From assembly GCA_019693395.1 (NCBI GenBank), contig JAAMXP010001571.1:1-19463 (forward strand): a DNA stretch of 19,463 bases, in the 5' to 3' direction. Each line of letters begins with the position of its first letter. Position 1 is the stretch's first letter. A model generated the notes under the pieces. That model did not search any database. It had not been told where the DNA came from and was given only the letters and a program-made list of their open reading frames with translations. The translations under genes were made by a program, and so were the position numbers. Source of the DNA: Ettlia oleoabundans (Eukaryota > Chlorophyta > Chlorophyceae > Chlamydomonadales). Shown here in pieces: positions 1-10,400 of this stretch.

Positions 1-96
1 GCCATGTGCCCCTGTGTCACCCGTCTGCGGGCCCTCATTCACACCCGCACCCACCACCACACCCACCCACGCACCCACTCTTTGTGTTCCCCGCAG

Positions 97-186
97 GACG
101 TCAAGGCTGGTTTAGAGCCTCATTTTGTGGATCATTACGACCAAATCTACCAGCTGGCATTTGGGGAGCCGGCGCCCAGCCAGTGA
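97..186 (+). CDS. Last exon of an unidentified plus-strand gene (5' part outside window)
   Basis: A C-rich, CAC-repeat stretch ends in a good acceptor (TTCCCCGCAG, through base 96). It is followed by 29 codons and a TGA: starts DVKAGLEPHF, ends FGEPAPSQ. The frame is also open upstream, but there it encodes His/Thr-rich junk typical of a translated pyrimidine-rich intron, so I start the exon at 97. The peptide looks like an ordinary soluble C-terminus with a helix-like DHYDQIYQLAF segment. I do not recognise the family. It is the only plus-strand coding piece I can support and is convergent with the F-box/LRR copy to its right. Confidence 0.6.
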   Translation, partial: DVKAGLEPHFVDHYDQIYQLAFGEPAPSQ

Positions 187-429
187 GCACCGCAGGCACA
201 ACAGCGCGCAGCGGTGGCGGCGTAGCAAATAGGCACAGCAGGCGTGGCGGGCATGTCGGGCAAACGGAGCAGATAATGCAGCCGCAGAACCCTGCGGAGG
301 GCGGTGGCAGTGTGGCATTAGCCACGGCAGGCAGGCGCAAGCCAGCAGGGCAGAAACACAGCTCCGTGTCCTGACAATGGTGGCAGCTGGCAGCTGGCTA
401 CAGCACGCTAAGGTACCCAGCTCCTGTTG

Positions 430-434
430 TTACA
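430..434 (-). terminator. Candidate TGTAA poly(A) signal downstream of the decayed F-box/LRR copy
   Basis: TTACA on the plus strand reads TGTAA on the minus strand. It lies about 690 nt after the stop at 1122. It is the only match in this gap, and five-base motifs occur often by chance. Confidence 0.15.
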
Positions 435-878
435 AGTGAAATTCTGATTATTTGACCCACACCATCGTTGCAACAACTCACAATATGAAAGGGCAGGCAA
501 GCATGTGTGCACGGACAAAGCCAGGCACACAGGCAGACGGGCAAGCAACAGAGTAAAGCAGCCTGCCCAGCTGGTCTCCCAGCTGGTCTATGTGTGCGTG
601 CTGTCAACAATGGCAAGAGGTTGGGTGCGTTGGTGTGCTAGTGCAGGCGAGTGGGATTTCAGGAGTGCTGACATGGTGGAAGGCAGATTAGCCCGCCAGA
701 TGGTGGCAATCTAGCCAAAGGGGGTGTTCGCGTTTGTAGCAACAGTTTTCTCGTTTACTACGATGCCAGGCAGCGCAGACCGAATCTCCTGCACCACAAG
801 CAACCAACAGACCGGAATCAACAGTTAGTAGCCAGGCTATGCTGAAAGTAAACGTGTGATTTGTGCAACAGGAAGGCA

Positions 879-883
879 TGTAA
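879..883 (+). terminator. Candidate TGTAA poly(A) signal for the first gene
   Basis: TGTAA is the usual chlorophyte poly(A) signal. This is the first plus-strand match after the stop at 186, but it is about 690 nt away, so the assignment is weak. Confidence 0.2.
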
Positions 884-1121
884 AGTAAAACAAGACTATT
901 CTGAACATGCCTGGATCCTCATGTGCAGCAACAATCAAATGAGACATCACAGTTTCACAGGCAAGGGCTGCTGTTGCAAGGCGGCAGGCGGCTGGCGCCA
1001 CGAAAGCATGCACCCCGTACCAACCAGGAAAGATGCCATGACCTGCATATCTTGATAACTGGTAAAGAGATTGATAACTGAGGGCCCCCCCATTGCTGGC
1101 TGCCACGTTGCTCAGCTTCAC

Positions 1122-3448
1122 CTAGTGCGTCTGTGGCTTGCGCTCTATCTCCTCCCGCTTATCTCGTAAAACGTGAAATGCGTATATTGCAGGCTGCAGG
1201 TTCAGCCGCCGCAGGCTGGGCATCTGTGCCAGCTGCCCGATGTGCTCTACCTGCCGTATCAGGCTGGCAGGGGAGCATACTTCCAGAGTGAGCTCCTCCA
1301 GATGTGGCAGGCTTGCACATCGAGAGATGAGGTCGGTTCCGAGGCAGGTGAGGCTCGTGAGTTGGGTGCTGCACCCCAGAGCTGACACCAACTGCTGGGC
1401 TTCACTGTTGGGGTAGTGGCACACGCTCACACGCAGCCTGCGTAGTGACTGCGGTGGACCGAGCAGCCTCAGCCGTTTATGGCGGTGTGCGCTGGCATGC
1501 GACGATTCGCGAACTGCAAAGAGATCAGGTGTTGCATGGCGGAGCCGTTGGTGACCCGCACGTTGCCATATCCGCTATTAAGCGTAAGCTCCGCCAGTTG
1601 AGGCAGCGCCTGGCATTGCAGCCAGGCATCCTCAAAACCATGCAGGCGCAGGCTTGTGAGCTGTGGCAAAGCTGCAGCGGCACCCTGCGCACATAAAACG
1701 GATGCAAAGTTGATATGTCAGGATCCGCCTTGGAGGGCAAGTGGACCAACGCATGCGGATGGTGTGATGTGTGCCCGGGTGGTGGGGTGGCGTTGGAATA
1801 ACAGCGAACCAATGCATCAGCATGCCAGCTGCCAGTTGCAGGAAGGAGCGCTGCAAGCACAGCCACATACTCTTTGAGAGTACCTTAACAAACAGGTTGT
1901 CAACCCGAGAAAGATGCAGCTTGCATAGGCTAGGTAGGACCGCAACCAAACGCACTGTGTATGCCGTATGGACTGTCAAAGATGTCAGACTTGGCAGCGT
2001 CAGTGGAAGAAGCTGAACAGGACGTTCCGAGCCACCACTGCTGCCGCCGCTGCTGCTGCTGTTGGTCGCAAAGGTGGCGCCGCCTCCGCCGCCGCTGCCC
2101 ACGTCTTCGCTGGACAATCGCGTCGTCAACAGAAGCAGTTTCCAGGATTTGTAGGCTGGGTAACACTGCCTGCAACTGTAATGTGTCTGCCACATCAACA
2201 TACAGGGAGGTCAGGTTTGGCAGCATCAGTGGAACAGGGTGAGCGGCACCCTCCGAGGAGCAGCTACTGCCGCCGCTGTTGCCGCCTGTGTCGCTGCCGC
2301 TGTCGGTCGCAGTGGTGGCACCGCTGCTGCTACCCGCGTCTTCGCTGTCATTGTCGCTGCCGCCCGTTTCCTCATCGCTGTCACTGGTAGTGCCATAAAC
2401 CCCGCCAATCAAGATGTAAATATGGCGCCAGTGCAAGACCGCGAGTGGGCGCCAGGCGACGCAGCATGTACGGTGTTAGCGCGTCTGTGTCCCGGTTGCA
2501 CTCCAACTTGTCCGTTGCCAGCCCCTCGAGGTACACGTTTGATGATTACTTAAACCGCCTCAGCCGCGTCAAGGGGAACAGGCTCAAGGCAGGCCACATC
2601 TGCACGGCAATCCGGTGGTGCTGCCAAGGCCAAGTCTGTGAGAACCTGCAGGAAGCAAGCAAGAAGCTGCTGGGACAATCCATTACAGGAAGCATTAACA
2701 GAAGTGGCACCATTCATAACACACGCAGGGACATGCCTATGTGCTGCTTTCATCCCAGCAATGCACACCACACGGTATCATAAGCCGATTCACGGGCATG
2801 CAAACATTGCTACATGTGATGCAGTGAATTGACCAGGCTGCGACCATTACAATCAGAATCACATGTTTGTTCAGGGGCTTGCGCCACTAAGATGCGTCAG
2901 CCCCACCCAGCCCACCAACTGCCTGCTCACCGAGCGAGGGTGCAGCGACAGCAGGGCTTGGTGTACTGCTTGCACCCCTGGGTCTGTGAAGAGGCGGTAT
3001 GGATATATATACAGCTATGTTGAGCGTGCCGCAGGCTGCACTCGGCACACCCATTCGTTGAGAGGGTCCACCTGCGGCTGCGCAGCTGAGTCATTTGCCT
3101 CCAGCTTAAGCCGCAGCAGCGGCAGGCGGCGGGGATCCAGGCAATCCCTCCACGCCTTACACACCAGCTGGCAGCGGACCTGCAGGCGCAAAATCATGCC
3201 TTGACGGTGCATGGTGCGTAGATAGCAACCACTCTCGAGACCAGCAGTGTGGCTGCGGGCGCTCCCGACCGATGGCGCTGTCATGTCGGCCAAACACGAC
3301 CTGTACATTGCAACCGTGTCCTCTTACATATTGCCTGATCCCTGACGGTCAACACGGGAGGCCACGCCGACTCGTCCAGCCCAGCGAATGGCCAGCGAGC
3401 AACAAAGACGGCTTGGACAACCTCAGGCGGGAGATGAGGCACCTGCAT
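1122..3448 (-). pseudogene. Decayed F-box/LRR gene, tandem paralogue of the copy at 4293-6263
   Basis: Exons inferred by matching the intact neighbour: 3448-3328, 3179-2931, 2645-1884 and 1684-1122. Exon 1 starts at ATG 3448 with the F-box signature HLPPEVVQAVF. Exon 2 continues it with VRCQLVCKAWRDCL. Exons 3 and 4 hold leucine-rich repeats such as LPSLTSLTV, LPHLEELTLEVCSPASL and MPSLRRLNLQ. Acceptors and donors fall at the same places as in the neighbour. The reading frame is broken: an in-frame TAG at 3015-3017 within exon 2; 46 instead of 48 nt at the start of exon 3; an in-frame TAA at 2546-2548 aligned with a Tyr of the intact copy; a frame change near 2381-2400; a second where a 235-nt unit is duplicated; and a one-base shift around 1470-1540. 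The natural exon 1 donor (GTAAGA, 3327) is also out of phase with exon 2. If functional it would be a substrate-recognition subunit of an SCF ubiquitin ligase, but I infer a pseudogene. Some lesions could be assembly errors, though hardly all. Confidence 0.62.
1884..2346 (-). repeat. Two tandem copies of a 235-bp unit inside the decayed F-box/LRR copy
   Basis: On the minus strand each unit begins with codons for Ser-Glu-Asp (2346 and 2111), runs through a Ser/Gly/Thr-rich linker and ends with an LRR pair (LPNLTSLYVDVADTLQLQAV in one, LPSLTSLTVHTAYTVRLVAV in the other). The intact paralogue has one such unit at this place. The spacing of 235 nt is not a multiple of three, so the second unit is read in another frame. 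Confidence 0.65.
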
Positions 3449-3705
3449 GATACGTACTATCGATAAGAAACCCTAGCAGCAGAATTGATGCAAGGGTTAA
3501 CGAGCTCGACTGTACCTGCAGCAGAACTTGTACTGCCAGCGTAGGGGTTTCCATACGCTCCAACGTTTCCAAAAGGCACCTTGTTGGTTTGCTGGTTCAC
3601 CTTTTCCTCAAATCAAAATGTCCCTCTTGATCATCATGTTGCGTACTACCGATTTACCCAACTTACTGCATAAGGGGCGTCGAGGTTAGCAAAGCTGCCG
3701 TTTGC

Positions 3706-3749
3706 GGCCGGTTGTGAGGGGGCGACTGGCCAGTTGTGAGGGGCCGACT
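3706..3749. repeat. 22-bp imperfect tandem repeat, two copies
   Basis: The units at 3706-3727 and 3728-3749 share the core GTTGTGAGGGG and CGACT and differ at two positions. They lie in non-coding DNA. Confidence 0.7.
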
Positions 3750-3811
3750 GCCGCACATGCTGGCACCGCCCTGCCAGCTGGCAGAGCCCCAAAGCCCAGC
3801 ATTGCAATGTT

Positions 3812-3816
3812 TTACA
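3812..3816 (-). terminator. Candidate TGTAA poly(A) signal of the intact F-box/LRR gene
   Basis: A minus-strand TGTAA, 477 nt after the stop at 4293, is the first match downstream of that gene. Distance and motif fit a chlorophyte 3' UTR. Confidence 0.3.
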
Positions 3817-4292
3817 GTGAGCCAGCGCTACAACAGACAGGCAGATCGGGCAACGCACAATGTGTACACACTGCCACTCAGGCGCAAGAAAATTTCTAGT
3901 AAGTCATACACTAGCCGCTTCCGAGCGTGGTGCACCCATCATCAACCACAACGCCAGGCAGTGCCGCTTGAATTGCCTGCAAGCCACGCATTGACCAAAT
4001 GTCGCATACTGACCAAAGAACAAAGGGGGGATGTGCTTTAGCAGCAAAGCCTTGGCCTGGGCAGGCCGCAGGGAGGCTGCAACACTACGCCCCATGCACG
4101 AAAGGCTGGTCAGCCCTAGTCAGGCGTCGGGAGGCAGCAGCATGAAGCAGGAAAGTAGGCTGCAGGTGCCATGGTATTGAGTTGCAGGCCACAAGCACCC
4201 GTAGCACAGCTGGCAGCAGCTCTGGCTTCATGCCGAGCCTCTAGCCGGTTGCGACACATGCAGTGGCTAACGGTTCACCCCAGCAGGATGTC

Positions 4293-6263
4293 CTACCGTT
4301 CAATACCACCTGTCTGGGTTGATGCACTCACCTGCAGTGTCTGATGGTTGGACCTCAGGACATTCTCCCTGACATGCCTCGAAAGGTGCCCCACTTCATA
4401 TTGCAGGGACAGCCGCCGCAGGCTGGGCAGCGCCACCAGCTGGCTGATGCGCTCTGCATGCTGTGCCAGGCTGGCAGGGGAGCAGCCTATCAGCTGGAGC
4501 TCCGCCAAGTGCGGCATGCTGGCAAGGGCGGGAATGAAGTCGGGGATGTTGGTACTGAGGCTGACTAGTTGCCTGATGCGTGCCACCGCTGAAGTCAAGA
4601 TTTTGATCAGACTGGAGTCAGTGACATACAAGCGCAATTGCAGAGTAAGGTGGCGCAGGGACGGCAGGCCAACCCCCTCAAGCGAAGCCAACATGCCGAA
4701 AGAGCCAGCCGTGGCCCTCTCGCCCGCAAGATTGAGTGAAGTGAGGCACTGCAGAACCGACCATCCATCAACAGTCAGGACGTTGTTGCCGCCTCTACAG
4801 GTCAAGGCTGCGAGGGCCGGCAGCGCCTCGCAGCGGTGAAGCTGCAAGCCACACTGGATTGCCCGAATGGTGGCAAGCCGTGGCAGCGCCAGCTGTGCAC
4901 CCTGCACAACATTGCATGGGCGAGATCAGTACGCAATGGCTTGCTCGGGGGGGATGGCAGACTTGCTGTGCAAACCTTGACAGCATGACACGGGTGCAGG
5001 AAGATGTAGCAGCAGTGCAGGCTGGCACTTGCATGCGCTTGCATAAAGTATGTGTGTGGAAGGTAGAAAGAGAGCGCACCTGCAGCAACACAGTGTCCAC
5101 TGATGTCAGCTGCAGCGAGCACAGGTTGGGCAGTCCAGAATTGATCTGAACCTTGTCTGCCCTGTAAACTTGCAGACGCGCCAGGCTGGGCAGCAGAGGC
5201 GGTGGGGGTGGCAGCTCAGTGCCGCTGGCGCTGGCTTCAACACCAGCATTACCGCTACCACCGCCGCCATCCGAATGGTGGGTGCTGCCCTGGCTGGTGA
5301 TGGCAATGCGCCACCAGTTTGAGACGTGCAGCGAGGCCAGAGTTGGCGGCAGGCTGCTGAGCAACTGTCGATCCAGTACCGCAGCAGGCTCCCAGGCTTG
5401 CATGCCGCCACCGTAAATCAAATCGTGATCAGGTCCAGGATAGTCAATCATATAGCCTTTCAGATTCAGGCTCGTAAGCGGGAAAAGGCTGAGCAAGGGC
5501 CACAGTTTCTTGGACACTTTTGATGCCGCGGTTAGACTCAGAGATTGCAGCGCCTGCAGCCAGCCAGAGATGCAAACACCAGGCCTCGTTGTATGGTGAC
5601 ATGGGTGCTGCCAGCTGGTACTTCATGCCGTGTTGAGTTTTGGCTTATCCACCTGCCACCAACAGCAGCGCCAACGCCCTCACTAGCAGCCCAAAAGGAC
5701 GCTGTCCTGCCTCTCTATGCAAGCGTGCTCACTGTTGGTGGGTGCAGCGATAGCAGCGCACGCCGAACTGCTTTCACTGCTGGTGAATTGAACTCACAGT
5801 CGGCTTCCACCTCCACCGTCACTGAACGCGCTGCGGGCTTCAGGCAGCACACCCACTCAACCACGGAGGGCACCCGATTCGGTGGCCCCACTGCTGCCAG
5901 CTGCAAGTGCTCCAGCGGCCAGCTGAAGGGGTGCAGGCAGTCCTGCCAGGCTTTGCACACCACCTGGCAGCGCACCTGCATAGGGTGGGATTTAACAACT
6001 CTTTCTCATTACTCAATGCCAGGCACAGGAGCTTTAGTACAAAGCCGAGGCCAGCTCATGGCGTTGCACTTGGGGAGGGCGCTGGCGGCAGGTGAGGCGG
6101 CACGGAAGCGGGCCGTCAGCGAACATCCAGCCCTCACCCTATCCTTGCTACTCAGCACCGATATCCCCTCCGCCTCCTCATAGCCCGGGTTTGGCGGCCG
6201 GCGGGCAGCAAAAATGGCTCGGATAACCTCGGGCGGAAGCTCTGCCGGAGGGAGATGACTCAT
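4293..6263 (-). CDS. F-box/leucine-rich-repeat protein, four exons, 483 aa
   Basis: Exons 6263-6138, 5975-5733, 5553-5080 and 4901-4293; introns of 162, 179 and 178 nt, all phase 0. Donors read GTGAGG, GTGAGC and GTGCGC; every acceptor ends in CAG. The start is the first ATG of the frame (MSHLPPAELPPEV). The F-box is split by intron 1: LPPEVIRAIF (about residues 10-18) and VRCQVVCKAWQDCL (43-56). From about residue 95 the protein is a series of degenerate LRRs, for example LLSLFPLTSLNLKG, LLPSLARLQVY, LPNLCSLQLTSV, LPSLRHLTLQL and MPHLAELQLIGCSPASL. A Gly/Ser and Pro-rich loop interrupts them near residues 205-230. Proteins of this build usually bind SKP1 through the F-box and a target through the LRRs, as part of an SCF ubiquitin ligase; the target is unknown. 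No stop or frame break was found, in contrast to the tandem copy on its left. Family call is firm, exact borders fairly so. Confidence 0.75.
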
Positions 6264-7406
6264 TGCGTCTTGCAACAAGGCTGGAATAGGTCGAGGAGAG
6301 GGTAGGCAACGCTGATGAAGCCGGACGGGCTTGTACTGGGGGTTGTACAGGTTCGGCTCAGACCAGCAGCCACCCTTGTTATCACTTGGCACACATAAGA
6401 CTCGTTGCCATAAATAACGTACCTGACATTACTCTGTTTCCGTGGCTGAGAAAGACTTGCATGCAGGAGGTGGGCAAGTCAAGCTAGGTTGCTGGATGCC
6501 GCCGCTCAACAACCGGAACGTCCCGCTTACACACTTCTCGCATGCTGTGGAATATGGCCAAGCTAGCTGGCCATGCATATCTGGTGATGTTTCAAAGTGA
6601 GATCTGATAAGAAGCTTGAAAACGAGTATGATGCATAGTATGTACAGGCAAAAAAAAACCCTTAGTATGTGCAGTCTGAATGTGCAAACGCATGGGTGGT
6701 TGCTGCAGGGAGTGAGCGAGTGGATGAGGTGCCTAGTTGGTAGGGCTGCGGGGTTGGCGGGTATGTGGGGTGGAGGATGCAGAAGAGGCTTTTGGGGGGC
6801 ACACCTTGCTGCATCACCAGAAGGAATAGGCTTGCTTGATGTGTCAGCAGAGAGCAGGGCAAGGTACCGAGTAGGGAAACTGGTTCAAATAAGGCCGCTT
6901 GGCAGACGTCCGTACGCATGGCACATCGTGTGCGGCGCATGCAAAAGTGAGGATAGAGCGAATAGAGAGGACGAGCGGCGTTCGGGGCTAACAGGGCTTG
7001 ATAGGGACGAGAAAGGCGAATAAAAATTGGTAGCGAGGTTGACTCTGTGCAAGAGGGGTACGTCGGCAATACTCGTCGGCAACACGTAGGGCTCCATCTG
7101 TGCTGGAAGCAGCAACCCAGCGATGAATGAGGCAGGGGGCGGCATTGGCATCAGCGGCAAACCAAAAGCTGAGTCCCTCTGCGGGGTATGCGAAGTTGAT
7201 AGCTGGGAATGAGATATGAGATGGAGGCAAAGAACAAGAAAAAGAATGAAGATCATGGGGTGGATGATACAGGGGAAAATGCGGGCCCTGCGCAGGCAGG
7301 CAGAGGCGTAAAGGACACGTGCTTTGCTGGCAAAGGAGTTGAGGAAGGGGGCGATCTGGTGAAGAAGAAAGAAGGGCGCTGCAGATGCACGGCATGTTCA
7401 GCGTGC
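6264..7406. other. Long gap: 3' UTR of the eight-Cys gene and promoter of the F-box/LRR gene
   Basis: ORFs of up to 144 codons occur here on both strands, but they are Ser/Pro/Leu-rich on the minus strand and Gly/Arg-rich on the plus strand, with no recognisable domain and no fitting splice context. I read the stretch as untranslated and intergenic DNA. Confidence 0.5.
6527..6531 (-). terminator. Weak candidate TGTAA poly(A) signal for the gene at 7407-10911
   Basis: This is the only minus-strand TGTAA in the gap. It lies 876 nt after the stop at 7407, close to where the next promoter is expected, so it may be chance. Confidence 0.15.
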
Positions 7407-10400
7407 TCAGCATGAGGAGCATGAGGAGGAGCTTGCAGTACCGCTCAGCAGCGGCTCCTTAAGCTCCGCATGCCACTGCGGATCCGAGGCTGTAGCGATC
7501 AGGAACTGCCCGCCCCGCTGCTCATACTGCACGGCATCGGTTGCCTGCTCAGCGCCGCCGCCGCGGGAAGTGACACGCAGGCAGCCGTATTGGCGCAGCA
7601 GCCAGACTGCCAGCCAGGCCGCACACAGGCCCAGCTCAAACACCAGCATCACGCTTAGCGTGTGCTCGTGCCGGCAGGCAAAGCGGCAGAGCGCCAGGCG
7701 GGTGGCCAGGTAGCGCTGGTAGATGGCGGAGCGGACGTCCTCAGCCGGCCTGCAGAACAAATACACCAAAGAATAAAAAATGATAAGTTGAGCAGGGTTT
7801 TGGATTTATAATTGATTTTAACAATAAAATTTTTTGAAGATTATTCAAAATCCAATCTTGAACCATTAGATTCAAGGTTGAGTAGGGGTTCAGTACAGAG
7901 GTTGGGCACAGGTTGGGTACCGCAGAGGTGGTGGCAGCAGACTGCAGGTTTCGAGCTTGCTGGTTTGGGAGGAAGTGGGCAAATGGCAGCGAGTGGGGGC
8001 AGTTGCGTACAATACAGGCCACAAACAAACCAAAATAACAATTGGTAGCAGCCAGCCCGACGGGCTCTTCGATGGATGGCCCACAAGGGCAGCAAGGCTA
8101 CGCAGATAGACACGCGTACAACAAGGCTGCATGCAGAAACACATAAAACAAGGCTGCAAGCACATGAACCCGCCAGAATGCGGTGCTGTTGCTTGGTCCT
8201 GGCTGCACAGGCCCCCCCACCGCACTCACCCCACCCCATGCACACGGAAAGGCAGCTCCCAACTCACTCTCGCAGCGCCGACGCATCCACTACCATGCAG
8301 GCGCAGGTACGGGCCTTGCCCTCCTCGTACTGCTGAACCAGCACCTGCTTGGGCTGCAGCCCAGCGCGCCCCAGCGTGCCGCCCTTGGCGGCGGCCGCTG
8401 CCACCTCAGCGGCGGCTTGCTCCAGCGCCGCCGCCAGCTCAGCCTGGCTCGAGGCGCTGCCGGCGGCGGCCTGCCAGCTGCGCAGCAGAACCGCGATGCT
8501 GCCAACCATGCGCCGTGCAGCCTCTGCGGCAGGAAGGAAGGGCGGGACCCATTTCTTTGGTTTGAAGCTAGCAAAGATAGTCAGGAAGAAAGGGAGGGCA
8601 AAAAGGCAGTTCAAGCGCCGCCACCCAATCTGGTATCAGCACAAGCAGTGTACCCACCCAGGGGTGCGGTGTCCTGACCCTGCTCAGCCAGCTAACTAGC
8701 CAGCTAGCCACCCACTCCCCCAGCCGCACCCACCCAGCCAGCTAGTTAGCCAGGCAGCCGGCCCACCTGGATTGACTGCATCAATAGTAATGTCCACCGA
8801 GAGCTTCCTGGTCTCTTGCTGCTGTCCCTCGTCCTGCTTTGTGCGCTGCCCCCCCGGCGCCGGCTGCTGGCCAACGCGGGGACCCACAACAGCAAACCCT
8901 GCCTGACCCGCCGACGGGAGTTCGCCGGCAGTGCTGCCACCACGGCGGGCAAGATTTTGCGCCTGCTGCCGCTCCACGGCCGCCGCCAGCGCCGCCGCAC
9001 GGCGCTGCTCCGGCGTGCGGGGCACCTGCTCGGCTGCTGCTAGCTGGATAGTCGATCGGGCGGCGGCGGCCGTCTGGCCGGCGGGAATCTCCCAAGAGTC
9101 GTCTGACATGGCGGCGGCCGAGGCCAGCACCTCCGCCTGACCCTCTGCCGCTAGGTTGCCGCTTTTGCTGCCGCTGGCGCCGCTCGCTCCATCCTCAGCC
9201 TCAGCCAAACTTTCTTCTTCCGCCCCGCTGCTGCTGCTGCTATCACTTGCACCACCGCCACCCAAAGCCAGCAGCCGCGCCAGGCGGGCCTGCAGGCTCT
9301 GTCCCACGGCGGCGGTGGCGGCGGTACCGCCTTGTGCCAATTCAGCCGCCAGCTCAGCAGCCATGCGGGAGGCCAGCTCAACCGCCCGGCTGGCGTATCG
9401 GGAGGCCTGACGGGGGTCAACCAGCATGAAGGCGGCGTCGGCGTCGCTCAGCATATTGTCGTAGTCGTCTGCGGGGAGGAAAGAAGGGGCGGACGGGGAA
9501 GATACATTAGTACGATAATTAAGATAGTAGTAGAAGTCGTCTGCCACCATCCACCAGCAATCAAGTGCAGGAGGGAAAGAGGGAACCAAATAAGCAGGGC
9601 ACTCCCGGGAAGGTCCACTGACTCTATTCAAAAACGAATAAAGTTGTGGGGCTGCTGAAAATGGAGGCTGAACAGAAGGAAACAGAGGGAGACGAAGGAG
9701 GAAAGCGGGACTGCTGCTGAAGGCAGGGAACGCGCAAACAAAGCACTCGGTAGGAACACGCCGCAACAGGCAGCCCGAAATGGCAGGGCACTCCTACAAG
9801 CAAGCCTGCGCCGCCTTGCTGCCAGGATTGCGCCCAATGGCCCCTCCCAGCATGTTTTGCCTTCCTCCCGTCCCCCGCACTCACATGCAGGAGTGTTCAT
9901 GAGCAGTTGCTGCTCCCGCTCAACCTCCCGCTGCTGCACTTGCTGCTGGAAAGCCTTGGGCAGCACGTCTTGCTGGCGCTGTTGTAGGCGGGAGCGGGGG
10001 TCCTGGGCCCAGGCGGCGCGCCCCGCCATCTCCGCCATTTGTGAGTCCTCATCAGACTCCTCCTCTGCAGCTTGCTGGCGGGCGGCGGCTGCCGCAGCAG
10101 CAGCCGCAGCTGCCTCTGCGCGGCGCACCATCAGCGGCTGCTGCTGTTGCCCGTCGGCGCCGGCGGAAACGGCGGCGGCAGCGAGAGAGCCGGCGGCGGC
10201 AGTGAGGGGGCTAGTAGCTGTGCAGAGCTCCATCAGGGGTGACAGCTCAGCACCCAGCAAAAGGCCCTTGGCGCTCGTGGCAGCCAGGCTGGCGCCAGGC
10301 GGGCAGTCGGGGCTGCGGAACAGGCAGCAGGGGAACGTACGGGGAACGGGAAGATAAGGCAAGGCGAGGCTGATGGTGTTGAATGGTAGCACAAGCAAGC

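Larger units (their letters stand above)
187..1121. other. Intergenic stretch between convergent genes
   Basis: No ORF here has convincing coding character. The stretch should hold the 3' UTR of the plus-strand gene and the 3' flank of the minus-strand F-box/LRR copy. The short ORFs on both strands are low-complexity (Ala/Cys/Arg-rich) and share no domain that I recognise. Confidence 0.5.
3449..4292. other. Gap between the two F-box/LRR copies
   Basis: I see no gene here. On the minus strand the right part should be the 3' UTR of the intact copy and the left part the old promoter of the decayed one. A 22-bp tandem duplication lies at 3706-3749. Confidence 0.5.

Noticed and set aside
6616..7023. 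135-codon ORFs on both strands
   Set aside because: Overlapping, low-complexity and without splice partners; better read as UTR and intergenic DNA.
9151..10357. Long Ala/Pro/Arg-rich plus-strand ORFs opposite the eight-Cys gene
   Set aside because: Mirror frames of GC-rich Ala/Gln codons; the minus-strand exons keep phase over five exons, these do not.
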